Virus record (IMG/VR): IMGVR_UViG_3300002145_000119
Location: 1-21,801 of that record
Length of the DNA stretch: 21,801 nucleotides
Reading direction: 5' to 3' (one strand)
Origin: a virus
In this document: piece by piece, positions 6,626 to 14,604 of the stretch
Position numbering within the stretch: position 1 is the stretch's first letter
How the letters are laid out: each line of letters opens with the position of its first letter
Made by a program: the position numbers and the translations under genes
Notes under the pieces: generated by a model
What the model saw: only the letters and a program-made list of their open reading frames with translations
The model's database searches: none
What the model was told of the DNA's origin: nothing

Positions 6626-8329
6626 TTAGTAGTCCTGTTGAGGATCTCCGGTAGCTTGTTTGCCGGCATTACTGTCGGCGGGGAACCCTGTGGGCTCGGG
6701 TACTGACTCCATCCAACCAGTCTCGTCATTGTACGAGACGTAGCCGGCAGGTCCAACACGTCCCGTACGCCTGTTTTTCAAGATGCGCACGAGTGTGATG
6801 TTTTGCGTCCCGTCCGTCGCCTGTTGGTTACGTTCGAGACCGATGCAGATGTCGGACAGTTGCCCGATCGAGGCCGAACCTCGTAGCTGTGACAAGGACG
6901 TACGGCCACCTTCTTCGTGCGGGATACCTTGCGGGCGCTTCAAGTGCGAGATGCAGATTATTACCGCGCCGGTCTCTTCGGAGAGGGACCGTAGCTTCGT
7001 CATAACGCGGTCGATTGTCCGCCGCTCGTCCTCTTCCGATTCGAGATCAGATACGAGGATTGACAGGTGGTCCAACACAATCACGTCACACTGGAGACCG
7101 ACCCGCATGAAGCGGACTTTGGAGAGTAGGTTCTTCTCACCGACCGAACCCCAGTCGTCGTAACAGTACAGCTTGTCTTCGAAGTAGGCCCGCCCTTCTT
7201 CCCAACGTGGATGCTCGTACGGTGCTGAATACGTACCGTCCGGCCGTAGGTCCTCCCAGATGTCAAGTCTCTCCCGGATGTGCAGACCGACGAAACCTGT
7301 AAGGCTTCGGTCGACGCTTTCTTCCAGTCCGACGTGACCGACGCGGAGTCCCTGCCCGATGAGATCGTAGCTAAACTGCCTCGCGAACTCGGTCTTACCC
7401 ATCCCGGAACCTCCGCACACCATCCACAACTGGCCGCGTACGATGTGACGCGTCTTGGCAAACAGTTCTTTTGTGAACGGCATCGCCAGGGGTTGTAGTG
7501 CCTCACCTGCCATCATCTTCTCGACGATGTCGGTGACCGATAGGATACCGTCGGGTCGGTAGGGACTCGCGTTCCAGAAAGCCGTCACGAGTGCCGCGGT
7601 GTTTCCCTTCTGTAGGGCGTCCGACGCATCCTTGCAACCGTTCGGTAACCGTGCGATACATCCCTTACCAGGTGAGAGTAGCTGGGCGACTTCCGCCGCC
7701 GCTTCCTGTCCCGCCTCATCACCATCGAACATGATGACAACGCGGTCGAAACTCTCTACGAACTCCAACTGCGCGGCGACTGCTTTCTTTGCACCGCCGG
7801 CGCCGTTCGGTACGGACACTACAGGCCACTTCAAGTCCTGGACCTGCGACATAGAAAGTGCGTCGAGCTCTCCCTCGGTTATCACGAGGTTCCTCCCGCC
7901 TTTCGCCCACAACCACTGACCATACAGGCGCATCGCCTTCGGGTTACCGAGGATGGTGAACTTCTTGTCACGTGTTCGGACCTTCTGGGCAACTACGTTT
8001 CCTTGGTCGTCCAGGTAGTTTGCAACCTGGCGACCATCCTCAGTCACACCGTACTTCCAGAATCGGCACGTCTCTTCGTTGATGCGCCGCTTCCCGAGTG
8101 GGGTGTAGGTGACCGATAGCAGACCACCCTTGTGTTTGTCCTTGGGTGGCGTAGTTTCAGTGTTGTCCATACGTCCCTCCATTTGGTTGGACGTCCAGTA
8201 CTTATCACAAGAGAAGCAGAATCCGTGGCCGTCGGTGTAACGACCACAAGCGTCGGAGCTACCACAGTCGAACTCGTCCGGACAAGGCCCGTGGCCGATC
8301 AGACTACTGGCTGTCTCCTGGTTGCTCAT
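6626..8329 (-). CDS. Primase-helicase (T7 gp4-like)
   Basis: The 567-residue protein has the two-part layout of T7 gp4 (566 aa). An N-terminal zinc module uses C16, C22 (or C28), C38 and C41 (GFCFSC). The TOPRIM primase part follows, with ITEGELDALSM (E152, E154), VPNGAGG and MFDGDEAG (202-207). The DnaB-type helicase has Walker A GGSGMGKTE (306-314), GLEES, Walker B DVIVLDHLS (415-423), ISHLKRP and an arginine-finger region LKNRRTGRVG. The C-terminus (GDPQQDY) is acidic and ends in an aromatic residue, like T7 gp4. AGGAGGTGA precedes ATG 8329. It unwinds DNA ahead of the polymerase and primes the lagging strand. A second, internal start at Met54 is well supported (separate entry). Confidence 0.97.
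   Translation of the reverse strand: MSNQETASSLIGHGPCPDEFDCGSSDACGRYTDGHGFCFSCDKYWTSNQMEGRMDNTETTPPKDKHKGGLLSVTYTPLGKRRINEETCRFWKYGVTEDGRQVANYLDDQGNVVAQKVRTRDKKFTILGNPKAMRLYGQWLWAKGGRNLVITEGELDALSMSQVQDLKWPVVSVPNGAGGAKKAVAAQLEFVESFDRVVIMFDGDEAGQEAAAEVAQLLSPGKGCIARLPNGCKDASDALQKGNTAALVTAFWNASPYRPDGILSVTDIVEKMMAGEALQPLAMPFTKELFAKTRHIVRGQLWMVCGGSGMGKTEFARQFSYDLIGQGLRVGHVGLEESVDRSLTGFVGLHIRERLDIWEDLRPDGTYSAPYEHPRWEEGRAYFEDKLYCYDDWGSVGEKNLLSKVRFMRVGLQCDVIVLDHLSILVSDLESEEDERRTIDRVMTKLRSLSEETGAVIICISHLKRPQGIPHEEGGRTSLSQLRGSASIGQLSDICIGLERNQQATDGTQNITLVRILKNRRTGRVGPAGYVSYNDETGWMESVPEPTGFPADSNAGKQATGDPQQDY
8168..8180 (-). promoter_or_regulatory. Internal ribosome binding site for a helicase-only form
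   Basis: Inside the primase-helicase gene the minus strand reads GGAGGGACGTATG: a full Shine-Dalgarno at 8174-8180, then ATG at 8170 (Met54). Translation from here would give a 514-residue protein without the zinc module, the counterpart of T7 gp4B made from an internal start of gene 4. The match is seen directly; use of the site is inferred from T7. Confidence 0.65.
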
Positions 8330-8666
8330 CGGTGGTCACCTCCTCGGACTTCTTCGAAGCCTTCGTGGCCTTAGCCTTCGCGGGCTTGTCGGGTTTGGAT
8401 TCCTCGGCGGCTTCTTCGCGGTCAAGTCGCAGAGCTTCCGCCAACTTCTCGGCAAGTTCTCGGACTGCGCGGAGGTCTTCAAGCACAGCGTAGCCGGAGT
8501 CGGTGCTGGTACTACTGTACACATCGCCAACGTAGAGTGGGCGGACGGTGTCGATGAAGTCGATCAGTGCGATCGGGCAAGTGGATGCGAACAGCGGCGT
8601 CACGCGGCCCATCAGAACGTAGGTTTTGATGGGGGAAGCGGAGTAGGTTGGTTCGATGCGGCTCAT
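8304..8666 (-). CDS. Hypothetical protein with Lys/Glu-rich tail, 120 aa
   Basis: I do not recognise this protein. The first half (MSRIEPTYSASPIKTYVLMG...) looks folded, with the hydrophobic stretch CPIALIDFIDTVRPLYVGDV; it is followed by a helical DLRAVRELAEKLAEALRLDREEAAEE and a disordered tail of alternating Lys, Ala, Glu and Ser. I start it at ATG 8666, which overlaps the upstream stop as ATGA and has AAGGAAG before it; the frame is open further upstream but those residues look like a shadow of the nuclease gene. Its last 26 bases overlap the primase-helicase start. Position suggests a role at the replication fork, but nothing proves it. Confidence 0.7.
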   Translation of the reverse strand: MSRIEPTYSASPIKTYVLMGRVTPLFASTCPIALIDFIDTVRPLYVGDVYSSTSTDSGYAVLEDLRAVRELAEKLAEALRLDREEAAEESKPDKPAKAKATKASKKSEEVTTDEQPGDSQ

Positions 8667-9061
8667 TTGGTTTCTTCCTTGAAGTCTGTCTCTGTGATGT
8701 GAACGATGCGGACCTGCCAGACAGCACGCCCCCCTTTCTTGAGTGGCTTCTTGTGCCACCCGTGGATGTCGATTGTGCCTCCGGCCTGTAGCCAGCCGAG
8801 GGCGCGTGGTTCTGCGAGGATCTTCTTCTTCCGTGCGGACACGCAAGAGTACGAGGTTGTCTGAACGAGCAGGATGTCCTTGATAGGACGCCGAGCTCCG
8901 GGACGGAATGCGATGATGTCCGCGAAGTTGTAGAGGTCCTGGCGGATTCCCCTACCACCCCCCGGACGTGGTGCGAACCGGTTCCAAACTTCAACGACGG
9001 CCGGATCGTAGCCCTCATCTCGTAGCCACTGGAGGGATCGGGACGTTGGGCTAGGCGCCAT
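8663..9061 (-). CDS. Nuclease-like protein (possible PD-(D/E)XK fold) in the endonuclease I position
   Basis: The 132-residue protein matches a phage family of the pattern W.. F....R.DL..F.D..A......LLVQ.TS...V..R..KI......WL..GG.I..HGW.K. Here these are EVWNRFAPR, RQDLYNFADIIAF, DILLVQTTSYSCVSARKKKI and LGWLQAGGTIDIHGW. The D48 ... Q67-T-T arrangement is what a restriction-endonuclease fold would show, although the usual E-x-K is Q-x-T, so activity is uncertain. It lies between SSB and primase-helicase, where T7 has gp3 (endonuclease I, Holliday-junction cleavage), hence a likely DNA-processing role. A G-rich site (GGGGGTGG) precedes ATG 9061. Confidence 0.65.
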   Translation of the reverse strand: MAPSPTSRSLQWLRDEGYDPAVVEVWNRFAPRPGGGRGIRQDLYNFADIIAFRPGARRPIKDILLVQTTSYSCVSARKKKILAEPRALGWLQAGGTIDIHGWHKKPLKKGGRAVWQVRIVHITETDFKEETK

Positions 9062-9209
9062 GAAACCACCCCCTCACCCAGTCCGTCACCAGTGCGCATC
9101 CACCACAAACAACAAAGGCGGTACACACAGTGGTAACAAACAGGATGACAGGAATACCCGGGGGTTCCCCGAGCGTGGTCACGCATCCCCGTTTTGTGGG
9201 GAGCTTCAT
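9051..9209 (-). CDS. Small single-pass membrane protein, 52 aa
   Basis: A frame begins at ATG 9209, two bases after the SSB stop, and ends 11 bases inside the nuclease-like gene. It fills what would otherwise be a 150-base gap in a densely packed operon. The protein starts MKLPTKRGC, has one hydrophobic stretch IPVILFVTTVCTAFVV continuing into CGGCALV (residues about 19-41), and ends WVRGWFHGA. With a basic N-terminus and one helix it could be an inner-membrane protein; T7-like phages often carry tiny membrane proteins, but the function is unknown. There is no Shine-Dalgarno (TAA-CC-ATG junction). Confidence 0.55.
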   Translation of the reverse strand: MKLPTKRGCVTTLGEPPGIPVILFVTTVCTAFVVCGGCALVTDWVRGWFHGA

Positions 9210-9211
9210 GG

Positions 9212-9940
9212 TTAGTAGTCGCTCGCGCCGTCGGAACCCGAGCCGCTTTCCGTACCGTCTTCGAAGCCCGAGCCTTGCTCGACGAAGCCGTCCTCGACAA
9301 CGTCGAAGCCCTCAGCCGTTTCGTCGCGACCGCCACCTTGACGCGCCTGGATTACCTGGACCTTGCGGAGAGTGAGTTTCACGCCGCACCCGAGGGATGT
9401 GTTCCACCAACCACGAGCGTCGAAGATGATTCGGATCTCGGAGCCACCGCCGATCTCAACCGTGGTGGGTTGGAGGTTCGAGTCGAACAAAGCCGGCGAG
9501 AACTTGTACGTCTTGTTCTTCCGCTTCGAGAACACCTCGGCGTCCAGTCGGAAGTTGAACAACGTGTAGCCGGTGAGGTCCTCGGTCTCTTTGTTGTCCT
9601 CGTCGCGCTCGTACTCCTCGGTGTAGCCGACGTGACCGGAGTCCTTGGACTTGGACTTACCGTTCTCTTTGATGCTGTTCGCGATGTTTGCTTTCTGGAC
9701 AGCGTCGATGAGTTCGATCAGGTCCTGGGTCGCCTGGTCGTCAGTCTTCAAGCGGAGCAAGGTCGAGTAGCGCGGGCCTTTGTCGTAGCCCTCGATGTTG
9801 GGCATCGAAGGGCTGTTCAGGTGGGGGAACACGGCGATACCCGCCGACGTGATGATGTTCTTGATCTCGGGAGCCTCGTCCGTGGGGATGGGGCCGTCCA
9901 GGTCTTTCAGGGACTTGATGATCTTGGAGCTTTTAGCCAT
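9212..9940 (-). CDS. Single-stranded DNA-binding protein (T7 gp2.5-like)
   Basis: The 242-residue protein resembles T7 gp2.5-type SSBs (232 aa). The N-terminal half has SAGIAVFPHLNSPSMPN and YSTLLRL; the core continues with GYTLFNFRLDAEVFSKR, FSPALFDSN and IRIIFDARGWWNTSLGCGVKLTLRKVQVIQ, the strand pattern of the family's OB-fold with its typical 'gsGS.v.v....w.......Gv.l.l..vqv....' end. From about residue 205 the tail is acidic and Gly/Ser-rich and ends GASDY. In T7 the acidic tail with its terminal Phe contacts the polymerase; here the last residue is Tyr. It coats single-stranded DNA at the fork. It follows the RNA polymerase with a TGA-AAACCA-ATG junction and no Shine-Dalgarno. Confidence 0.9.
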   Translation of the reverse strand: MAKSSKIIKSLKDLDGPIPTDEAPEIKNIITSAGIAVFPHLNSPSMPNIEGYDKGPRYSTLLRLKTDDQATQDLIELIDAVQKANIANSIKENGKSKSKDSGHVGYTEEYERDEDNKETEDLTGYTLFNFRLDAEVFSKRKNKTYKFSPALFDSNLQPTTVEIGGGSEIRIIFDARGWWNTSLGCGVKLTLRKVQVIQARQGGGRDETAEGFDVVEDGFVEQGSGFEDGTESGSGSDGASDY

Positions 9941-9946
9941 TGGTTT

Positions 9947-12475
9947 TCAGTTGAAATAGTAGGTGGATTGCAGCACTTCCGAGGGATCGAGATCCCCGTA
10001 CTCGGGAAGGTCTGGGAGTGGTGAGCCGATCTGTTCCTCGAAGGACTGCTTCACAGTTCCGAGGATGTCGGTGGAGAACATGGACGCAGTCTCCTCGCGG
10101 AGTACAGTCCCAACCTCAGCCGCTGTTGCAGCGTGAGAGGTGTAACAGTCGTGGACAACGCCCAGGTGGGTGATGCCCCGGCCGCGAAGTGAGTTCACCG
10201 TGTTGACCAGGAGAGCAGAGTCCAGACTGTGGATGAAGTTCGGAGGAAGTCCGTTCGACTGCCTCTTAGTGTCCACCTTGTCGGTCTCTTCCCAGTAGTT
10301 ACGGTGAATGCGACAAGAGCGGCCGACCATCGTCGTTACCCTCTTGGCCTCGGAGTGGCGGTAGTCTTGTTGTACCCGGAACCCGCTTGGGGTGTCCCAG
10401 TACAGGCCGACTCCGGCGGCAGCGCCCAGAGACGCGGCCTTACGTAGCCAGTCCATCGCCTCGATCGACGAGCGGATCACAGTCCCCATCGCTTCCCACA
10501 GAACAGTGGCAAGCATGACGATGTGTGAGTTAGCGTCATCGAGCGGGGGGTTTTCCCAGCACTTGTTTTCGATCAGGTAGTCGTAGTACCATTCGTCTGT
10601 GTACTTGCGTGTCGAGTACCTGGTACCCCCGTACGGGAGGACCATAACAGGTCTCTTCGCAAGTGAACGGCTCAAGGAACCGTCCGTGATTGACAGCCAG
10701 TTCCGCGCAAAGCGTGGACCGAGCTCGTCGGCGTCCTCGGTCTTACCCCGAGCCCCGATGAATGCCCTACGCCGCCCCTCCATGATGTCGATCAGGTACT
10801 TACTAGCAACGTCGGCGACGTCCTGGTAAATGTCCTGGCGTTTACCGGAGGGAGTGACGTTAGTAGCATTAGCACCAGTACGGTCACGTAGTAGGAGGGA
10901 GTAAATCTGGAGTCCGGAGGACGTTGCGTCTTGGCTTACAGGAAGTGTTGATACAAGAGTTGTACCGTTTCTAGTACATTCCTCTAAGCGTTGCTTCTCG
11001 AAGCAAAACGCAAGGAACTGCCAGGGTTCAGATGCCTTTGTCCAATCTCGACAGTCGAGTGGATCGTTGGCAACACGCGTTATCATACCTAAGTTTTTCC
11101 TTACCCAGTCCACACGTTCGTTGAGCGGGGTCTTGTCCTCCCCAAACACGTTTGCTCCGTGTACATCGAGGGCCATCCGGGCAGCGTCGTTGTCGATCGG
11201 GAGACCTTCCGCGAACTGTAGGAGACCGCGGCCTAGGTCCGTACCCTGCGGGGACATACCGCACGTAGGGATGGGGTAGACGCGGGACCGGAAGTCCACC
11301 TTGTGTGGGTACCAGAAGGGCTGGTGTAGGAACGTACGGGCCGTATCATACGCGGCCGATACAATAGCGCGGTGGCTTGTGAGCTCGGTGTTACGCGTGT
11401 GAATGCGACGTGCGCGGCGCTTCCACTCCTTGACTTCCTCGCTTCCCTGAATCCACTCCCGAGGAGTGGGTGGTAGCTCGATCGGATTGACGGGCGGGAG
11501 CCCAGCAACCTCGTTACCCTCGTCTTTCCAGAGGTGGGCGAACGTCTCGAACACATCCCGGTTGACCGCCCACGGAGTTTCTTGGACCGTGTTCAGTGCG
11601 GCGTAGACTTTGGGGACGTTCTCGGCAGTGAGGTAGCCCCGGTGCGTCTTGGATGTCTTACAGATCGGCATCCGCCGGATGATGTTGGTGTGGTACCCGC
11701 CCACGAACTGCGACTCCCACGGGAGGGGAGGGATGACAGTGGGTAGGAAGGTGGCGACGTTGTTGCGACCAAACTCGGTGGCCTCTTTGAACCACGCCTC
11801 AGCCTCGGGTGTAGCAACTACGAGGAGTTCCTTCTCAAAGATCCGCTTACCCCCACGGCGCCGCATCTTGCTGATGCTCTTGATGCGGATGATCTTGGTT
11901 TTCCTCGCGACCAACTCGACCAGCACGGTACCGACCCGGAGGCGGTCGGCCCGTGTCCAGTCTTCACCCCACCCGAACGCTTTCACCGCCTCGGCCTTGT
12001 TCGCCATGAGGGTGAGGGACTTGTTCAGGTGCTTCCAGTTCTTGGACTTGTCCTTGACCGCCCGCTTGAGTTCGAGCCACGTGTCGGGTTCGTGCTCCGC
12101 GATGTAGCGGAACCTGGCCTCGGCACGTAGCTCGGACGCAATACGGAAGGCGATGGACCGGTAGTCCCTTACCTGTGAGAAAGAGTCGAGGATGATTTGA
12201 CACGCGATCAGTGACGCCTGTTCGTACCCGACCGTACGCAACTGGTCGAGCACGATGGGGAAGGTCTTGTTTCGGTTCTTGGACGCGGCTAAGTCCCAGT
12301 CAAAGAGCGCGGCACAGACATTGGAGACTGAGCTACGCAACAGGTGGTTGCCGGCTGGTGTTGTTGATTCGCGACCCATTTCGAGGGCGCGGCTGTACCG
12401 TGAATCGTAAGTTGCTTGACCCATCGACCGCATCAGGCTGTCGATTTCGTCTTGCGTCTTGGGCGTGTCAGTCAA
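9947..12475 (-). CDS. DNA-directed RNA polymerase, single-subunit T7 type
   Basis: The 842-residue enzyme (T7 gp1 has 883) has all core motifs: DFRSRVYPIP (394-403), motif A VSQDATSSGLQIYSLLLRD with catalytic D516, motif B RSLAKRPVMVLPYGGTRYS with K607 and Y615, LPPNFIHSLDS with H749, and motif C VVHDCYTSHA with D776. The C-terminus is STYYFN, where T7 ends in the essential FAFA 'foot'. It would transcribe the replication and structural genes after host polymerase makes the early messages. The start is TTG 12475, fixed by AGGAG six bases upstream and by the preceding stop; no better ATG exists until residue 15. I could not find a convincing conserved phage promoter for it within the window. 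Confidence 0.97.
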   Translation of the reverse strand: MTDTPKTQDEIDSLMRSMGQATYDSRYSRALEMGRESTTPAGNHLLRSSVSNVCAALFDWDLAASKNRNKTFPIVLDQLRTVGYEQASLIACQIILDSFSQVRDYRSIAFRIASELRAEARFRYIAEHEPDTWLELKRAVKDKSKNWKHLNKSLTLMANKAEAVKAFGWGEDWTRADRLRVGTVLVELVARKTKIIRIKSISKMRRRGGKRIFEKELLVVATPEAEAWFKEATEFGRNNVATFLPTVIPPLPWESQFVGGYHTNIIRRMPICKTSKTHRGYLTAENVPKVYAALNTVQETPWAVNRDVFETFAHLWKDEGNEVAGLPPVNPIELPPTPREWIQGSEEVKEWKRRARRIHTRNTELTSHRAIVSAAYDTARTFLHQPFWYPHKVDFRSRVYPIPTCGMSPQGTDLGRGLLQFAEGLPIDNDAARMALDVHGANVFGEDKTPLNERVDWVRKNLGMITRVANDPLDCRDWTKASEPWQFLAFCFEKQRLEECTRNGTTLVSTLPVSQDATSSGLQIYSLLLRDRTGANATNVTPSGKRQDIYQDVADVASKYLIDIMEGRRRAFIGARGKTEDADELGPRFARNWLSITDGSLSRSLAKRPVMVLPYGGTRYSTRKYTDEWYYDYLIENKCWENPPLDDANSHIVMLATVLWEAMGTVIRSSIEAMDWLRKAASLGAAAGVGLYWDTPSGFRVQQDYRHSEAKRVTTMVGRSCRIHRNYWEETDKVDTKRQSNGLPPNFIHSLDSALLVNTVNSLRGRGITHLGVVHDCYTSHAATAAEVGTVLREETASMFSTDILGTVKQSFEEQIGSPLPDLPEYGDLDPSEVLQSTYYFN

Positions 12476-12486
12476 GTTCTACTCCT
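12473..12486 (-). promoter_or_regulatory. Shine-Dalgarno that sets a TTG start for RNA polymerase
   Basis: AGGAG at 12482-12486 is followed after six bases by TTG ACT GAC. Among the genes here with a good ribosome site this is the only TTG start I could establish; a weak start codon could hold down polymerase synthesis. Confidence 0.7.
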
Positions 12487-12489
12487 GGG

Positions 12490-13743
12490 TTAGACGGGTA
12501 CGTATCCGGTGTTGGTGATCGTGCCGATGGTGACCGCGGTACCGTTGAAGGTCTGCTTCTGCTTCACAACGATCGGCGCGTTCTTGGCGAACACGTTGGT
12601 GAAGTTGAGGATCGGGTTTCCAATCACGATGATCTGGTTACCTTGGCAGACTGGCATGTCGAACACCACCTCTTCGAAGTCGACCTTGTACATCCCGTGG
12701 ATCTGCATGATCTGTTGGTCGCTGGCTGCGGACCGCAGAACGACACGCTTCAAACTGGCGTGACGCTCGTACGTATCTCCGGTACCTTCGTACCCTTCGA
12801 GGAGGAGACAGCCAGTGCTAAAGTCCTGCTCGTGTTTGAGGAGAGCCACGTCCTCAAGGATGACACTGTTACGTGCTGAGAAGAATGAGTACGTAAACGC
12901 CTCGCGAGGCATGTGCTTCGTACCCGAGCGGATACCTAAGACCCGGCGGAGGATGACGGGTAGACCTGGCGTGAAGTCGACGGTCGGGTTAGGGGTTTCA
13001 TGGACGTAGGCCGAGCCTGGAGCGACCTTCGAGATCGAGTAGTCATCTCGCGTCGTCGTTTGGACGTCCTGTCCACCGCAGTTCACGAACACACAATCCT
13101 CGACGAGGAGTGCGTGGGGGTTTGCCGGAGTCGCGCCGTTGATTCCGACGAGCGAACCGTAGATACCATGCTCTTCCAAGATGTCCTTGAACAGGACCTT
13201 ACGGAAGGTGACACCGTCGCGGATGCCGTACTGGCGGATACCCCACCGGTTCGTGTTGCGGATCTGACAGTCGTGCATCTCCCAGTTGTCGAAGTAGTCG
13301 TAGCTACCACCAGTTCCGGGGACGTGGACGAAGGAGCTCGTCGGGGCGGGGAGTTCAGTACCCGGTTCCACTCCGCCATCCCAAAGTGTGTAGGCAACCC
13401 CGCCGGACTGGGGCACGGTCCAGTGTCCTGCGTAGAAGTCGGCGGGAACAAAGGGTACGTACTGGTCGGCGTACTGATCCTCGACCGGGAACAGGATGCT
13501 CCACGGCAAGACCGAGAAGAGGTTGGACTCGATGGAGTCGATCGTGACGGCGGCGGGCGGGTAGGTACCAGCCTCGTATCCGGCCACACGCTGGAGTGCT
13601 TCGGTTGTGACACCGACGGAGGCACTGTAGGCAATCGTTGCCTCGGTCCAGTCAGTTGCTTGGAATGCCGAGACCATTTGGTTCTGTACCCCGAGGGCGG
13701 CAGCGACAAGTTCGGAAGTCGTGAGGTTTGCGTACGCGGTCAT
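12490..13743 (-). CDS. Right-handed parallel beta-helix protein of unknown role
   Basis: The 417-residue protein has an N-terminal part (about 1-105) with helices and Pro-rich segments that I do not recognise, then a beta-helix from about 150 onward: DNWEMHDCQIRNTNRWGI, VTFRKVLFKDILEEHGIYG, ALLVEDCVFVNCGGQD, VILEDVALLKH, ASLKRVVLRSA, VDFEEVVFDM. The repeating 'hydrophobic-x-hydrophobic-x-(D/N)-C/V-x-F' turns and the EEHGIYG step are typical of pectate-lyase-like folds used in phage tailspikes and in carbohydrate-active proteins. No signal peptide or membrane helix is seen. It is odd here, overlapping the integrase stop (ATGA) and preceding RNA polymerase, far from tail genes. It may be a receptor/exopolysaccharide enzyme, a lysogenic conversion gene, or something new. 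Confidence 0.75.
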   Translation of the reverse strand: MTAYANLTTSELVAAALGVQNQMVSAFQATDWTEATIAYSASVGVTTEALQRVAGYEAGTYPPAAVTIDSIESNLFSVLPWSILFPVEDQYADQYVPFVPADFYAGHWTVPQSGGVAYTLWDGGVEPGTELPAPTSSFVHVPGTGGSYDYFDNWEMHDCQIRNTNRWGIRQYGIRDGVTFRKVLFKDILEEHGIYGSLVGINGATPANPHALLVEDCVFVNCGGQDVQTTTRDDYSISKVAPGSAYVHETPNPTVDFTPGLPVILRRVLGIRSGTKHMPREAFTYSFFSARNSVILEDVALLKHEQDFSTGCLLLEGYEGTGDTYERHASLKRVVLRSAASDQQIMQIHGMYKVDFEEVVFDMPVCQGNQIIVIGNPILNFTNVFAKNAPIVVKQKQTFNGTAVTIGTITNTGYVPV

Positions 13744-14603
13744 TGGTTTTGTTGTTTGTTGAGGTTCAGGATTGCTTGCTGCTTCTCGTCGGAGGCAGCG
13801 TGTACGTATCGCATCGTCATCTGAATGTCGGAGTGTCCGAGTAGTTCGGCGATGACGTGAATGTTAGTGCCGGCCCTTGCAAGACGTGTGGCGAAGGTGT
13901 GGCGAAGTGCGTGAGGGACGAAGCCTTCCTCGTCGAGGTGGCTGAGTGTGCGAGCACGCTTCCAGACACGTGAGAACGTGGTCTTCGAGATGTCCGAGAA
14001 CGGTCCACGGTTTCCCGTACATAGGGTGAAGAGTTCGTGTCGACACGGGATGTCGCGGGGCTTCCCGGACTTGGAGTCAGGGATGCGGATCAGTGTGGCA
14101 TCGGTGATTGCGTTTGGGTCGGCTACCTTGATGTCCGTCCACTTGAGTTTCAGTAGCTCGGACAGGCGCATACCTGTCTCCCACAGTACGCGGATTGCGC
14201 GACCAACCTGGGTGTTGAGCTTGTAAGCACCCTCTCGGATCTTCTCGAACTCTTCGTCCGAGACCACCCGAGTGCGGCGCCCTTTCTCTTTCATCCAGAC
14301 AAGTCCGGGGATCTTGGGGTGAGGGTACTGCTCGAACGTGAACGCTGTTGCAATCACAGCAGACACGGCGGCGACCCTTCGGTTCACTGTTGCCGGAGAT
14401 AGACCGTACGTAGTCATCTTGTCGCGGAGCTCCAGTGCCTCGGATACCTTGAAGGACCGGACAGGAGCGCGAAGTCGTTTGGGGTCTTGTTCGAAGAACG
14501 CTAGAGCATTCTTCCGGGAACGTTTCCCGTCCTTCTGGTGACTCCAACGGGTCACGTACGTCTGTTCGATTGCTTGCTCTACTGTCCAGTCCTTGGTTTT
14601 CAT
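13740..14603 (-). CDS. int: Tyrosine recombinase integrase
   Basis: The 287-residue protein has the full catalytic set of phage integrases: R146 (WETGMRLSELLKLKW), K178 (DSKSGKPRDIP), H231 and R234 (HALRHTFAT), H257 (LGHSDIQMTMRYVH) and the nucleophile Y266. An N-terminal SAM-like core-binding domain (about 1-95, ATVNRRVAAVSAVIATAF) precedes it. All residues are present, so the enzyme should be active in cutting and joining phage and host attachment sites. It starts at ATG 14603, one base after the stop of the small membrane gene. Integrase upstream of RNA polymerase is known from some T7-like marine phages. No attachment site could be recognised beside it, because the flanking genes overlap. 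Confidence 0.95.
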   Translation of the reverse strand: MKTKDWTVEQAIEQTYVTRWSHQKDGKRSRKNALAFFEQDPKRLRAPVRSFKVSEALELRDKMTTYGLSPATVNRRVAAVSAVIATAFTFEQYPHPKIPGLVWMKEKGRRTRVVSDEEFEKIREGAYKLNTQVGRAIRVLWETGMRLSELLKLKWTDIKVADPNAITDATLIRIPDSKSGKPRDIPCRHELFTLCTGNRGPFSDISKTTFSRVWKRARTLSHLDEEGFVPHALRHTFATRLARAGTNIHVIAELLGHSDIQMTMRYVHAASDEKQQAILNLNKQQNQ

Positions 14604-14604
14604 T

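Noticed and set aside
8512-9336. 274-codon open frame on the minus strand across the nuclease and small membrane genes
   Set aside because: It is Arg/Ser-rich with no motif, has no ribosome site and overlaps recognisable proteins in another frame.
9194-10024. 276-codon open frame on the plus strand over the SSB gene
   Set aside because: It is the antisense of SSB and RNA polymerase; its Val/Leu/Asp bias mirrors the sense codons.
13000-13824. 274-codon plus-strand frame over the beta-helix gene
   Set aside because: It is an antisense shadow with a biased composition and no start signal.
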